Source of the DNA: Blautia sp. | GTDB lineage: Bacteria; Bacillota; Clostridia; Lachnospirales; Lachnospiraceae | Length of the DNA stretch: 64,000 nucleotides | Reading direction: 5' to 3' | Assembly (NCBI GenBank): GCA_017463155.1 | Contig: JAFTPT010000038.1 | Location: 1-64,000 of the forward strand | Shown: piece by piece, positions 56,958 to 64,000 of the stretch | Layout: the number at the start of each line of letters is the position of its first letter | Numbering within the stretch: the first letter of the stretch is position 1 | Made by a program: the position numbers and the translations under genes | The notes under the pieces: model-generated | What the model was told of the DNA's origin: nothing | What the model saw: only the letters and a program-made list of their open reading frames with translations | Database searches by the model: none

Positions 56958-57158
56958 ATGAAAACCATCACCGTCACCGATCTGAACAACCTCGCACTGG
57001 CCGCTCTGGGCAGAAGCATGTGCTGCGCCGAAACCAGCCCCGCTCCCAACACAGCGGAAGCCGCCTTCCTCCGGGAACTGAGCGCCCGGGCCGCCAGCCG
57101 CAGCGTCCTGTTCTACCATCCCCAGGCAAGTAAAGCCATCCTCGGCCATACCGCATAA
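56958..57158 (+). CDS. small hypothetical protein
   Basis: A 66-residue protein opening MKTITVTDLNNLALAALGRS, with two cysteines (CC at 22-23) and an Ala-rich middle. AAAGGATG precedes the start by about 9 nt. No domain is recognised and it has no membrane helix. It lies behind promoter module 1. It could be a truncated gene. Confidence 0.4.
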   Translation: MKTITVTDLNNLALAALGRSMCCAETSPAPNTAEAAFLRELSARAASRSVLFYHPQASKAILGHTA

Positions 57159-57208
57159 GTAGGCCGGCTTATATCCTATAAACAAATAAAAGAAAGAAGG
57201 AATCAACT

Positions 57209-57644
57209 ATGGCAGTCACAGAAATCAAGAATCCCACTCCCATCGAAAGCGATCTGGAAAAGGCCATCAAGGACCGGCTGTTCAACGGCTTCAACAACTG
57301 GAACGGCGGCTACGACGGCTGGCTTGAGTGGTGCAAACCCTTTATGAGCCAGACGCTCACCACAACGTCTACGGCAAACGCCTGACCCTGGAGGAGTACA
57401 AAGGCATGATGGGCCAGCTGTTCCAGCACTTCACCATGGAGCTGGGCGACTTTGAGAACATGATCATCCGAGACAACTCTGTGACTGCAGCTTTATTACG
57501 CACCACACCATCTCCGGCGTCAACCTGACCGGACCGGATTTCCTGCGCCGTAAGGATAAAATAATTGCCTCACTGGATCGTGAGATCCAACACGGCGATC
57601 TTGACCGCATGGCGGCGATTCGTAGGAACAAGAGAACGTTGTAA
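57209..57644 (+). pseudogene. degraded SnoaL/NTF2-like gene, frameshifted
   Basis: Frame one reads MAVTEIKNPTPIESDLEKAI to GWLEWCKPF and then stops at an early codon; a second frame continues YEPDAHHNVYGKRLTLEEYK to DFENMIIRDN, and a third frame carries the end (FLRRKDKIIASLDREI to KRTL). The first two parts match a nuclear-transport-factor-2-like protein (YxPDAHxxVYGxRL, MELGDFENMI). The third part seems unrelated to that fold. At least two frameshifts therefore break it. AAAGAAAGAAGG precedes the start. Confidence 0.65.
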
Positions 57645-57658
57645 TAACAAAATGAGTA

Positions 57659-57697
57659 ACCTGTGAGTATCTTCGGATGCTCACAGGTCTTTTTTTC
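57659..57697 (+). terminator. rho-independent terminator
   Basis: ACCTGTGAG pairs with CTCACAGGT and is followed by seven or eight T, downstream of the NTF2-like pseudogene. Confidence 0.9.
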
Positions 57698-57762
57698 GCT
57701 CTGATAAACAAGAAATAGCCATACGTTCGGAAAAGCGCTGTCGGAAAACATTGCCTTTTCAA

Positions 57763-57823
57763 AATAACACTACTTTAACAAAACGCAAGCATCCCATAAA
57801 CATTGCAGCGGTACGATAATCGC
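57763..57823 (+). promoter_or_regulatory. promoter module 2 with 11-bp-spaced direct repeat
   Basis: Second copy of the module at 56850-56910: TAACACTACTTTAACA has the same 11-bp repeat, the AAACATT block is conserved, and a -10 box GATAAT lies at 57815-57820. It stands before the small membrane peptide at 57851. Confidence 0.5.
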
Positions 57824-57850
57824 GCAATTAAAAAAACACGGAGGTGTGTC

Positions 57851-57943
57851 ATGAAAAAGCATATAGTCTGGATCATCCCTGCCCTGGCGGCCATCATCGC
57901 CTGCATCACGTTGCTCATTAAGAGGAAAAAAGCAGGTTTCTAA
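57851..57943 (+). CDS. 30-residue membrane peptide
   Basis: MKKHIVWIIPALAAIIACIT is followed by LLIKRKKAGF and a stop: a single hydrophobic helix between basic ends. GGAGGTGTGTC precedes the start and the next gene begins 13 nt after its stop, with AAAGGAGGG between them. Such short peptides are often missed; function is unknown. Confidence 0.5.
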   Translation: MKKHIVWIIPALAAIIACITLLIKRKKAGF

Positions 57944-57956
57944 AGGAGGGAAAGAA

Positions 57957-58178
57957 ATGAATGCGATTGTAAAGGCTATTTTGGAGTTTTTAAAGTTATT
58001 TGGGCTCTTACATCTGCATTGGGCAGTGCTCGCGGGGGCTGCTGTGCTGGCAAACCGAAAGCTTCACCTGAATGATGAAATGTTTCGGAAGCTTCTGCAT
58101 TTGACAGCGGTGTTTGCGATCATACCCATTGTTTTGCCGTCAGCCGGTTCTGCAATACCCTCCGCTCCCTGCTCCTAA
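57957..58178 (+). pseudogene. 5' fragment of a CdsA/diacylglycerol-kinase-like membrane gene
   Basis: The first 61 codons (MNAIVKAILEFLKLFGLLHL to AVFAIIPIVL) read like the N-terminus of a phosphatidate cytidylyltransferase-like membrane protein, including the conserved NDEMFRKLLHLTAVFA pattern. Then the reading runs into unrelated sequence and stops after 73 codons. The break coincides with the start of the MATE fragment at about 58140, so a deletion joined the two genes. Confidence 0.6.
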
Positions 58179-59131
58179 ATCATCTTTTACTGGTGATCGC
58201 AGGCAGTGTCGCGGTGACGGCCCTGACAGCGCAAACCAACCTGAATAACTTTTTCGCCTCGGTCAGTACGGGAATCAGTATGTCTACACTCCTTGTAGTC
58301 GGCGTTCTTTACGGTGAAGAGGACAGGACAGGGATCCGAGCGCTGATGAAAACGGCATTACAGACAGGAGCAATCCTTGTCAGCCTGTTGGCGGCTGTAC
58401 TGTTCCTTGCTGCCCCGCAGTTGGTTGGCTTGTATATTGAGCCGGGGCATGAGGCCTTTTCTATGGCAGTAACCTGTGTACGGATCTTTGCGTTCAGTAT
58501 GCCGCTGCACGTGATCATCAACGTGTTTATGAATTATCTTCAAGGGACGAGAAACCTCAGAAAGTCACATGTCTCCTGTATCTTGAATGAACTTGTTGCA
58601 GTTGTAGGCTGCGCCATACCGTTCGGGTTCCTCTTTGGTGTGAACGGCGTATGGCTGGCCTTCCCTGTCGGCAAAGCGCTGACACTTCTGGTGATCGCTT
58701 TGATGGCATGGCATGATGCGAAAAAAGTTCCGCTCCATCTATCGGATTACCTGTTTCTTCCTGTCGACTTTGACTCGTCTCCCAGTGTGGAAATGGAACT
58801 GCAAAGCATGTCTTCCGAAGAGATTTCAAATGCCATAGATACCATGAAAACCTTTTGCATAGACGAAGGAATGGAACAAGAGACCGCAAGTCAAATCGCA
58901 GGGGCCATTTCCAAGCTGCTTGCAGACATTTTACAGGGAAGCTCGTCCAGCAGGAATAGGGTATCCGCCGATGTTCGTCTCCGTCGAACCGAAAAGAGCT
59001 TTCTCATTCGCATTCGGGACAGCGGCAAATCGAAGGATCGCAGTCAGGCTGCCAGGGAATTGCTTCCTGCGTGCGCATCCGTTCATTACGTCAATACGAT
59101 GAGCACGAATTATCTTCATCTTATCGTCTGA
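58140..59131 (+). pseudogene. MATE-type efflux protein, N-terminal half missing, with C-terminal ATPase-like domain
   Basis: From about 58145 a frame reads RFCNTLRSLLLNHLLLVIAG, the middle of a MATE transporter, and continues to TRNLRKSHVSCILNE and further helices. After about 230 codons a soluble domain follows (VEMELQSMSSEEISNAIDTM onward, with RIRDSGKS near the end), similar to anti-sigma/histidine-kinase ATPases. The first half of the transporter (about six helices) is absent; the sequence before it belongs to another gene. A GTG at 58193 could start translation, but a half transporter is unlikely to work. Confidence 0.65.
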
Positions 59132-59162
59132 CTTGCCAGGAATCATGAAAGGAGAACAAGCA

Positions 59163-60065
59163 ATGAATGCCATTGAAATTCGTGGACTCAAAAAGTCCTT
59201 CCGTGGACTGTATGCCCTGGACGGCCTGGACATGACTGTACCGGTGGGCGCCATCTACGGCTTCATCGGGGAAAACGGCTCGGGCAAGTCCACCACGGAA
59301 AAGCTGATCTGCGGGCATCTGGTGCCCAGCGGCGGCAAAATCAAGCTGTTCGGAAAGAGCTACAAAAACGCCGGAGTGCGCGCCAGAGTGGGAGCACTCA
59401 TTGAAAACACCGGGTGCTTCCCCAATTCCAGCATCTATCAGAACCTGATGATGCAGTGCATCAACCTGAACCTGCCGAATCCCGACGGGGAGATCGGTCG
59501 TGTGCTGCGGATCGTCCGCATGGAGGAGCACAAGAATCTGAAATTCAAAAAATGTTCACTCGGCATGAAGCAGCGCATCGGCATCGCCATGGCGCTCTTG
59601 GGCGACCCGGCGCTGCTCATTCTGGACGAGCCCATCAACGGCCTTGATACCGACGGTATGCGCATCATGCGGGAGATCCTCGTGGACATCACGAAGAACT
59701 ACGGATGTACCGTTTTGATTTCCTCCCACATCCTCGGCGAGCTGGAGAAGATCGCCACGCACTACGGCATCATCCGGCAGGGGAAAATGATCCAGGAGCT
59801 GACCGCCAAGGAGATGGAAAGCCGCTGCCGGAATTTCACCACAGTCAAATCTCCCGATCTGCAGCGGGCTTTCTGCGCGCTTCGCCAGAAATACCCGGAC
59901 GTGAGAGCCGAAGAAGGTGCCATTCGCGTCTATGACGTGAATGATACGGAAGAGATCGTGGACTGGCTGTTGAGAAGCGGGATCGACGTCAGCGAGATCG
60001 AGAAGAACCGCATCGGCCTGGAGGAATATTACATCGAGCTCATGAGCCGGAAGGAGGCTGTCTGA
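59163..60065 (+). CDS. lantibiotic-immunity/bacitracin-type ABC ATPase, copy 1
   Basis: A 300-residue ABC ATPase: Walker A IGENGSGKST near 38, signature SLGMKQRIG near 134, Walker B LLILDEPINGLD near 155, and H-loop SSHILGELEKI near 188. The LGMKQR signature and the C-terminal extension are typical of the BcrA/CylA-like group that exports or expels lantibiotics and bacitracin. Its permease starts 2 nt after its stop. It resembles the second ATPase at 60896 over its whole length. AAAGGAG precedes the start. Confidence 0.9.
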   Translation: MNAIEIRGLKKSFRGLYALDGLDMTVPVGAIYGFIGENGSGKSTTEKLICGHLVPSGGKIKLFGKSYKNAGVRARVGALIENTGCFPNSSIYQNLMMQCINLNLPNPDGEIGRVLRIVRMEEHKNLKFKKCSLGMKQRIGIAMALLGDPALLILDEPINGLDTDGMRIMREILVDITKNYGCTVLISSHILGELEKIATHYGIIRQGKMIQELTAKEMESRCRNFTTVKSPDLQRAFCALRQKYPDVRAEEGAIRVYDVNDTEEIVDWLLRSGIDVSEIEKNRIGLEEYYIELMSRKEAV

Positions 60066-60066
60066 G

Positions 60067-60882
60067 ATGGAGAGAACACGAATTCCAACATTTGAAACGC
60101 CAAGTTTTTCCAGGCGCCTGAAAAGCATGCTGGGCGTTGATTTTTACCGGCTGTTCCACACGCCGCTTTTCTATATCATGCTGGCAATTTCCGCAATGAT
60201 CCCTGCGCTGATCATGTCGATGGGCAAGGGCGGCGGTGAGGGAGCGCTCTACGCCAACACCTGGAACATCGTTGCGGCAGATATACCACTTTATATTGTT
60301 CGGGATATAGGCGACTACGCCAATATGAACATGGTCTTCATTTTCGGCGGAATCATGGTGTCCATCTTCATCGGGCATGATTATCGCTCCGGCTATGTCA
60401 AGCAGCTCTTCACCACCCACGCGAAAAAGAGGGACTATATGATGAGCAAATCCATCGTCTGCGCATTCGGTATGGCCTGTATGTGTGTGGCCTATCTGAT
60501 CGCAGGTGCAGGCGCGGGCCTCATCACCGGCGCGGATATGCACGTCAATGTAGGTTCGCTGCTGGTGGCGGTGTTGGGCAAGATGATCATGAGCCTCGGC
60601 TGGGCCAGCCTTTACACCTTCCTGAATGTCGTACTGCGTCGGCACTTCGGGATCTCCATTGCGCTGAGCTTTTTCATTGGTACGGGCATCCCGGTCATCG
60701 GTGCAGCGGCGCTCCTTGGAAATAATTCCGCTTTGAATGTATTCCTTTACGGTTCGTCGGTCAATGCCTGCCTGTCGGGTAATCTCGTGACGCTTATCAC
60801 CTGCCTGGTTGTATCGGTGACATGGGCGATCATCTATAACGTGCTGGGCTCTGCCGTGCTGGCCCGCAGCGACGTGTATTAA
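60067..60882 (+). CDS. ABC-2-type permease, copy 1
   Basis: A 271-residue permease with about six membrane helices (near 32, 85, 135, 170, 205 and 240). The text DFYRLFHTPLFYIML near 29 and VFIFGGIMVSIFIGHDYRSGYVKQLF near 96 are typical of lantibiotic-immunity permeases. It pairs with the ATPase just upstream and is related to the permease at 61857 (shared DYRSGYxKxLFT text). Confidence 0.88.
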   Translation: MERTRIPTFETPSFSRRLKSMLGVDFYRLFHTPLFYIMLAISAMIPALIMSMGKGGGEGALYANTWNIVAADIPLYIVRDIGDYANMNMVFIFGGIMVSIFIGHDYRSGYVKQLFTTHAKKRDYMMSKSIVCAFGMACMCVAYLIAGAGAGLITGADMHVNVGSLLVAVLGKMIMSLGWASLYTFLNVVLRRHFGISIALSFFIGTGIPVIGAAALLGNNSALNVFLYGSSVNACLSGNLVTLITCLVVSVTWAIIYNVLGSAVLARSDVY

Positions 60883-60895
60883 GGAGGCGGCGAAC

Positions 60896-61855
60896 ATGAA
60901 TGCAATTGAAATCAGAAATCTGAACAAGAGCTTCGGCAGCAAACAGGCTGTCAGAAATCTGAATATGACTGTGCCGCAAGGCGCTATCTACGGCTTTATC
61001 GGGGAAAATGGAAGCGGCAAGTCCACCACAGAGAAGATCATCTGCGGCCTCATCCACGAAAACAGCGGCAGTGTGAAACTCTATGGCAGAGATCACACGA
61101 ATCCCGGTGTAAGGGAACACATCGGCGTATTGATCGAGTCTCCCGGCTGCTTCCCCAATATCAGTGTATGGAACAACATGATGCTTCAGGCAACGAATCT
61201 CGGCATCAAAAATCCTGAGAAAGAGATCGCCCGGGTGCTGAAAACTGTCCGTATGGAGGGTGCAGCGTCGAATAAGTTCCGTAACTGTTCTCTTGGTATG
61301 AAACAGCGCATCGGTATCGCCTTTGCTCTTTTGGGAGACCCTGCACTTCTCGTACTGGATGAGCCCATCAATGGCCTGGACGCCGACGGCATGCGCATCA
61401 TGCGAGAGGTGCTGACGGATATCACCCGGAAGGATGGCCGAACAGTGCTCATCTCCTCCCACATCCTCGGCGAGCTTGAAAAGATCGCGACCCATTACGG
61501 CATTATCCGCCATGGGCGAATGGTGAAGGAAATGACGGCGCAGGAACTGGAGGAAAGCTGCCGCACCTACATCGCCCTGAAAACAGGTGATATGGCCCGG
61601 ACGAAACGGCTGCTCCAAAGCCGGTACGCCCGTGTGGAAGAAGACGAAGGCGGGTACCTTCGCATCTATGACCTTGTTCCCTCGCGGGTGGTGGTGCGGT
61701 TCCTCTATGAGAACGGAATCATTACCGGGGAGATTAAATCAGCCAGGATCAATCTGGAGGAATACTATATCGACCTGATGCAGGAAAAGGAGTCGAGCGC
61801 GCACCGCGAGGAGCAAGCGCCACACGCACCGTACACGGAAATGGAGGGCAGATAA
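60896..61855 (+). CDS. lantibiotic-immunity/bacitracin-type ABC ATPase, copy 2
   Basis: A 319-residue ATPase closely related to the copy at 59163: the openings MNAIEIRNLNKSFG and MNAIEIRGLKKSFR, GENGSGKSTTEKIICG near 38, SLGMKQRIGIAFALLGDP, LDEPINGLDADGMRIMRE and SSHILGELEKIATHYG are almost identical. An extra charged C-terminal tail (about 300-319) is present. It begins 13 nt after the first permease, so four genes form one transcript. Confidence 0.9.
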   Translation: MNAIEIRNLNKSFGSKQAVRNLNMTVPQGAIYGFIGENGSGKSTTEKIICGLIHENSGSVKLYGRDHTNPGVREHIGVLIESPGCFPNISVWNNMMLQATNLGIKNPEKEIARVLKTVRMEGAASNKFRNCSLGMKQRIGIAFALLGDPALLVLDEPINGLDADGMRIMREVLTDITRKDGRTVLISSHILGELEKIATHYGIIRHGRMVKEMTAQELEESCRTYIALKTGDMARTKRLLQSRYARVEEDEGGYLRIYDLVPSRVVVRFLYENGIITGEIKSARINLEEYYIDLMQEKESSAHREEQAPHAPYTEMEGR

Positions 61856-61856
61856 A

Positions 61857-62621
61857 ATGGCACATGTGAAAGAAAAAAGGCTCCCGTCCCGGAACTTTGC
61901 AGAAAGACTTGGCAGTATGCTTCGGGTGGATGCCAGAAGAATGTTCGGCACTCCGCTGTTCTGGATCTGCCTCGGTATCGCCTTTGTGATTCCTGTCCTT
62001 GTGCTCGTGATGACTTCTGCCTTCGGCGGTGAGGGAAACGCAATGTTTACGAACACCTGGCAGATCATCGGTTCGGAAAGCGCTGATCTCGGCGCCATGA
62101 TGAACATCAACCTCATGTACTTTATGATGGCTGTATTCGTCTGCCTCTTTACCGCAGAGGACTTCCGCAGCGGCTATGCAAAGAACCTGTTCACCGTCCG
62201 TGCCCGGAAAACCGACTATGTGGCGTCCAAGACCATCATCGGCTTCATTGCCGGTGCGCTGTTCCTGATCGCTTTCTTTATCGGCGGTGTCGTCGGCGGC
62301 TCTGTGGCCGGGCTGTCCTTCGAACTCGGCGCAGCGGGCGTCAGCGGCCTTGTGATGTGCATGCTGGCGAAGATCTTCCTTACGGCAGTCTTCGTGGCAA
62401 TCTTCCTGCTCATGAGCGTCATCGCGAAAAGCAGAAGCTGGATGAGCATCTGCCTGTCTCTATTTGGCGGGATGCTGCTCTTCATGATGATTCCCATGAT
62501 GACGCCGCTGGATTCGGGCATAATGAATGTGGGTCTGTGCCTGGCAGGCGGCGCCATCTTCGCCGCAGCCATCGGCGCAGTCAGTAATGTAGTACTTAAA
62601 AAATCAAGTCTTGTAGGATAA
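61857..62621 (+). CDS. ABC-2-type permease, copy 2
   Basis: A 254-residue permease with about six helices, related to the one at 60067: RRMFGTPLFWICLGIAFVIP and EDFRSGYAKNLFTVRARKTDY correspond to segments there. It closes the ATPase-permease-ATPase-permease array. Divergence between the two permeases is greater than between the ATPases, which fits different substrates or specialised pairing. Confidence 0.88.
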   Translation: MAHVKEKRLPSRNFAERLGSMLRVDARRMFGTPLFWICLGIAFVIPVLVLVMTSAFGGEGNAMFTNTWQIIGSESADLGAMMNINLMYFMMAVFVCLFTAEDFRSGYAKNLFTVRARKTDYVASKTIIGFIAGALFLIAFFIGGVVGGSVAGLSFELGAAGVSGLVMCMLAKIFLTAVFVAIFLLMSVIAKSRSWMSICLSLFGGMLLFMMIPMMTPLDSGIMNVGLCLAGGAIFAAAIGAVSNVVLKKSSLVG

Positions 62622-62698
62622 GGAGGCTATCAGGGAGGAATTCGAATATTTTCAAATGATTGAATAAAACAATGACTTAACAATAGCAGTATATTTTG

Positions 62699-62735
62699 CA
62701 GCTGATAGAAATCCTCAGTTCTATCAGCTGTTTTT
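62699..62735 (+). terminator. terminator of the ABC operon
   Basis: CAGCTGATAGAA pairs exactly with TTCTATCAGCTG and is followed by TTTTT. Confidence 0.9.
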
Positions 62736-62737
62736 CG

Positions 62738-62765
62738 TTGATCTTTTATTTGAATATATTATAAT
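62738..62765 (+). promoter_or_regulatory. promoter of the HTH gene
   Basis: TTGATC at 62738-62743 and TATAAT at 62760-62765 with a 16-nt spacer. Confidence 0.6.
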
Positions 62766-62767
62766 AA

Positions 62768-62789
62768 ACATGACATATAGCTGTCGTGT
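62768..62789. promoter_or_regulatory. inverted-repeat operator at the HTH promoter
   Basis: ACATGACA, six bases and TGTCGTGT form a near-perfect inverted repeat (7 of 8 pairs) over the predicted transcription start, fitting autorepression by the regulator that was encoded just downstream. Confidence 0.5.
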
Positions 62790-62823
62790 TAGACTTGGTA
62801 TGATATATATGGGTGTGAGAGAA

Positions 62824-62956
62824 ATGAAGATAGACAGGCTGATGGGGATACTCTCGGTGTTGCTGCAGGAAGAGAAAACGACAGCACCGGAACTTGCAGA
62901 GCGGTTTGAGGTATCGAGAAGAACAATCAATCGGGATATTGAGGATCTGTGTAAGG
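62824..62956 (+). pseudogene. YafY/WYL-type HTH regulator, 5' fragment
   Basis: The reading MKIDRLMGILSVLLQEEKTT through FEVSRRTINRDIEDLCK is a clear HTH_11 domain of the YafY group. After about 44 codons the frame continues into unrelated sequence; the sensor (WYL) domain is missing. The continuing sequence belongs to the radical SAM fragment that follows in another frame. Confidence 0.7.
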
Positions 62957-63374
62957 AGCGAGGATTGAAGTGCTGGAAAAAATGCGTAAGAAGGGCATTC
63001 CAACGATTGTCTGGCTTACGCCGATTCTGCCATTTATCAATGATTCTGAGGATAACATCACGGCAATTCTGAATGAATGTGTAAGAGTCGGGGTAAAGGG
63101 CATTATTGATTTCGGAATGGGGTTGACGCTTCGGGAAGGAGACAGGGAATATTATTATGCAGCGCTTGACAAGTTTTTTCCGGGAATGAAAGAACGGTAC
63201 ATCAAACGGTATGGGAATGCGTATGAACTGCCAAGTCCGAATGCAAAAGAATTGATGGGGATATTCCAGAGAATCTGTAAGGACAATGGAATCCTTTCAA
63301 ATCCAGATGAGTGTTTCAGCTTTATGCAGGAACTACCGGATAAATATCCGCAGATGAGTATATTTGATCTGTAA
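62955..63374 (+). pseudogene. radical SAM protein, C-terminal fragment
   Basis: A frame from about 62955 reads RIEVLEKMRKKGIPTIVWLT and then PILPFINDSEDN to DKYPQMSIFDL, resembling the C-terminal part of SPL/Rv2578c-type radical SAM proteins (FGMGLTLREGDREYYY, FPGMKERYIKRYGNAYE). The CxxxCxxC part is missing. A GTG at 62970 could start a 134-codon product, but it would lack the catalytic domain. Confidence 0.65.
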
Positions 63375-63390
63375 AGATTGGAGGCTGATT

Positions 63391-64000
63391 ATGGAATACA
63401 TCAGGGTCACAAAGGATAATTTGGAAACGGAACATATCTGCTGTGCGATATCAAACAACAAAGATGTGCAGGTATCTTCAAAGAAAGCATGGCTTGCGGA
63501 CAGGTTTGATGAAGGGCTTGTTTTTCTGAAGAGCGTGGAGCGCGGTAAGTGCTTTATCGAATATCTTCCGGCAGAAAACGCCTGGATTCCGCTTGAAGCT
63601 GATGGGTATATGTATATTGACTGTCTGTGGGTGTCCGGGTCTTTCAAGGGACATGGATACTCTTCAGATTTGCTGAATGCCTGTATAGAGGATAGCAAGG
63701 AAAAGGGACGAAGCGGGCTGTGCATTCTGTGTGCTGCAAAGAAGAAGCCATTTCTGGCTGATCCGAAGTTTCTGAAGTACAAGGGCTTTGTCGTCTCTGA
63801 TGAGGCAGATAACGGTATCGGGCTCTGGTATTTGCCGTTTGATGAGAAAGCAGATGTGCCACGATTCAAAGAATGTGCTAAGCATCCGCATATAGATGAG
63901 ATGGGATATGTTCTGTATTACACAAGCCAGTGCCCATTTAATGCGAAGTATGTGCCTGTCTTGGAGCAGACAGCTAAAGAGAATGATATTCCGTTCCGGG
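63391..64000 (+). CDS. GNAT-family N-acetyltransferase, YoaP-like (partial at window end)
   Basis: At least 203 codons run off the window. The opening MEYIRVTKDNLETEHICCAI, the acetyl-CoA-binding region GSFKGHGYSSDLLNACIEDS near 90-109 (G-x-G/A type), and the later PHIDEMGYVLYYTSQCPF match the YoaP subgroup of GNAT proteins, which carry a YoaP C-terminal domain. GGAGG is 6-8 nt before the start. The acceptor is unknown. It follows the radical SAM fragment by 16 nt. Confidence 0.8.
   Translation, partial: MEYIRVTKDNLETEHICCAISNNKDVQVSSKKAWLADRFDEGLVFLKSVERGKCFIEYLPAENAWIPLEADGYMYIDCLWVSGSFKGHGYSSDLLNACIEDSKEKGRSGLCILCAAKKKPFLADPKFLKYKGFVVSDEADNGIGLWYLPFDEKADVPRFKECAKHPHIDEMGYVLYYTSQCPFNAKYVPVLEQTAKENDIPFR

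Overview
The window looks like a chromosomal segment of a low-GC-phylum Gram-positive anaerobe of the Clostridia, most likely a Lachnospiraceae-type gut bacterium. The signs are PolC, CodY, MutS2, YhaM, a TelA/XpaC pair, class III fructose bisphosphatase, HrcA/CIRCE control of groES-groEL, a PurO-like plus AICAR-transformylase pair behind a ZTP riboswitch, and strong AGGAGG-type ribosome binding sites. The species cannot be named from sequence alone. Layout: 1-180 folds into a long rod-like hairpin (candidate 6S-like RNA). 0.3-8.3 kb carries an alpha/beta hydrolase, MalQ, a heterodimeric ABC exporter, a small membrane protein and a D,D-carboxypeptidase with wall-binding repeats. 8.3-13.9 kb holds a polyferredoxin, a GH63-like glucosidase with a divergent LysR regulator, VanZ-like protein, DHFR and IlvE. 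14-25.6 kb is a forward block: XpaC-like/TelA, IspG, PolC, Fbp and a PurF-like protein that lacks the catalytic Cys2. 25.6-33.8 kb has an XRE regulator, then YifB (TTG start)-DprA-TopA, CodY behind its own CodY-like box, and groES-groEL behind CIRCE. 33.9-38.3 kb has a small membrane protein, GuaB, the ZTP riboswitch with PurO-like IMP cyclohydrolase and AICAR transformylase, and a tRNA-Gly. 38.5-52.6 kb has a 3D-domain wall protein, MetY, GlyA, a B12-type radical SAM protein, a 34-residue membrane peptide, a PurM-C-like protein, TrmL, a mutS2-response regulator-histidine kinase operon, YhaM and RlmD. From the 3' end of rlmD to the window end (52.6-64 kb) the sequence is accessory: AbiEi-type orphan antitoxin, YhcG-type nuclease, a complete IS4-superfamily element with 24-bp inverted repeats, gene fragments, two apparent deletion chimeras (CdsA-like/MATE and YafY-type HTH/radical SAM), two similar promoter modules with an 11-bp-spaced direct repeat, and a tandemly duplicated lantibiotic-immunity-like ABC transporter. 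How genes work together: the core part groups nucleotide supply (GuaB, PurO-like, AICAR transformylase, PurF-like, GlyA and DHFR for one-carbon units), DNA replication and repair (PolC, TopA, MutS2, DprA, YifB), amino-acid metabolism under probable CodY influence (IlvE, MetY) and envelope functions (Dac, VanZ, 3D protein, TelA, two-component system). The ZTP switch ties folate one-carbon status directly to the two last steps of IMP synthesis. The accessory part looks like the eroded remains of one or more mobile elements inserted at rlmD, a gene whose 3' end is known as an integration target in Firmicutes, and now contains decayed or rearranged cargo together with an intact-looking ABC immunity locus.
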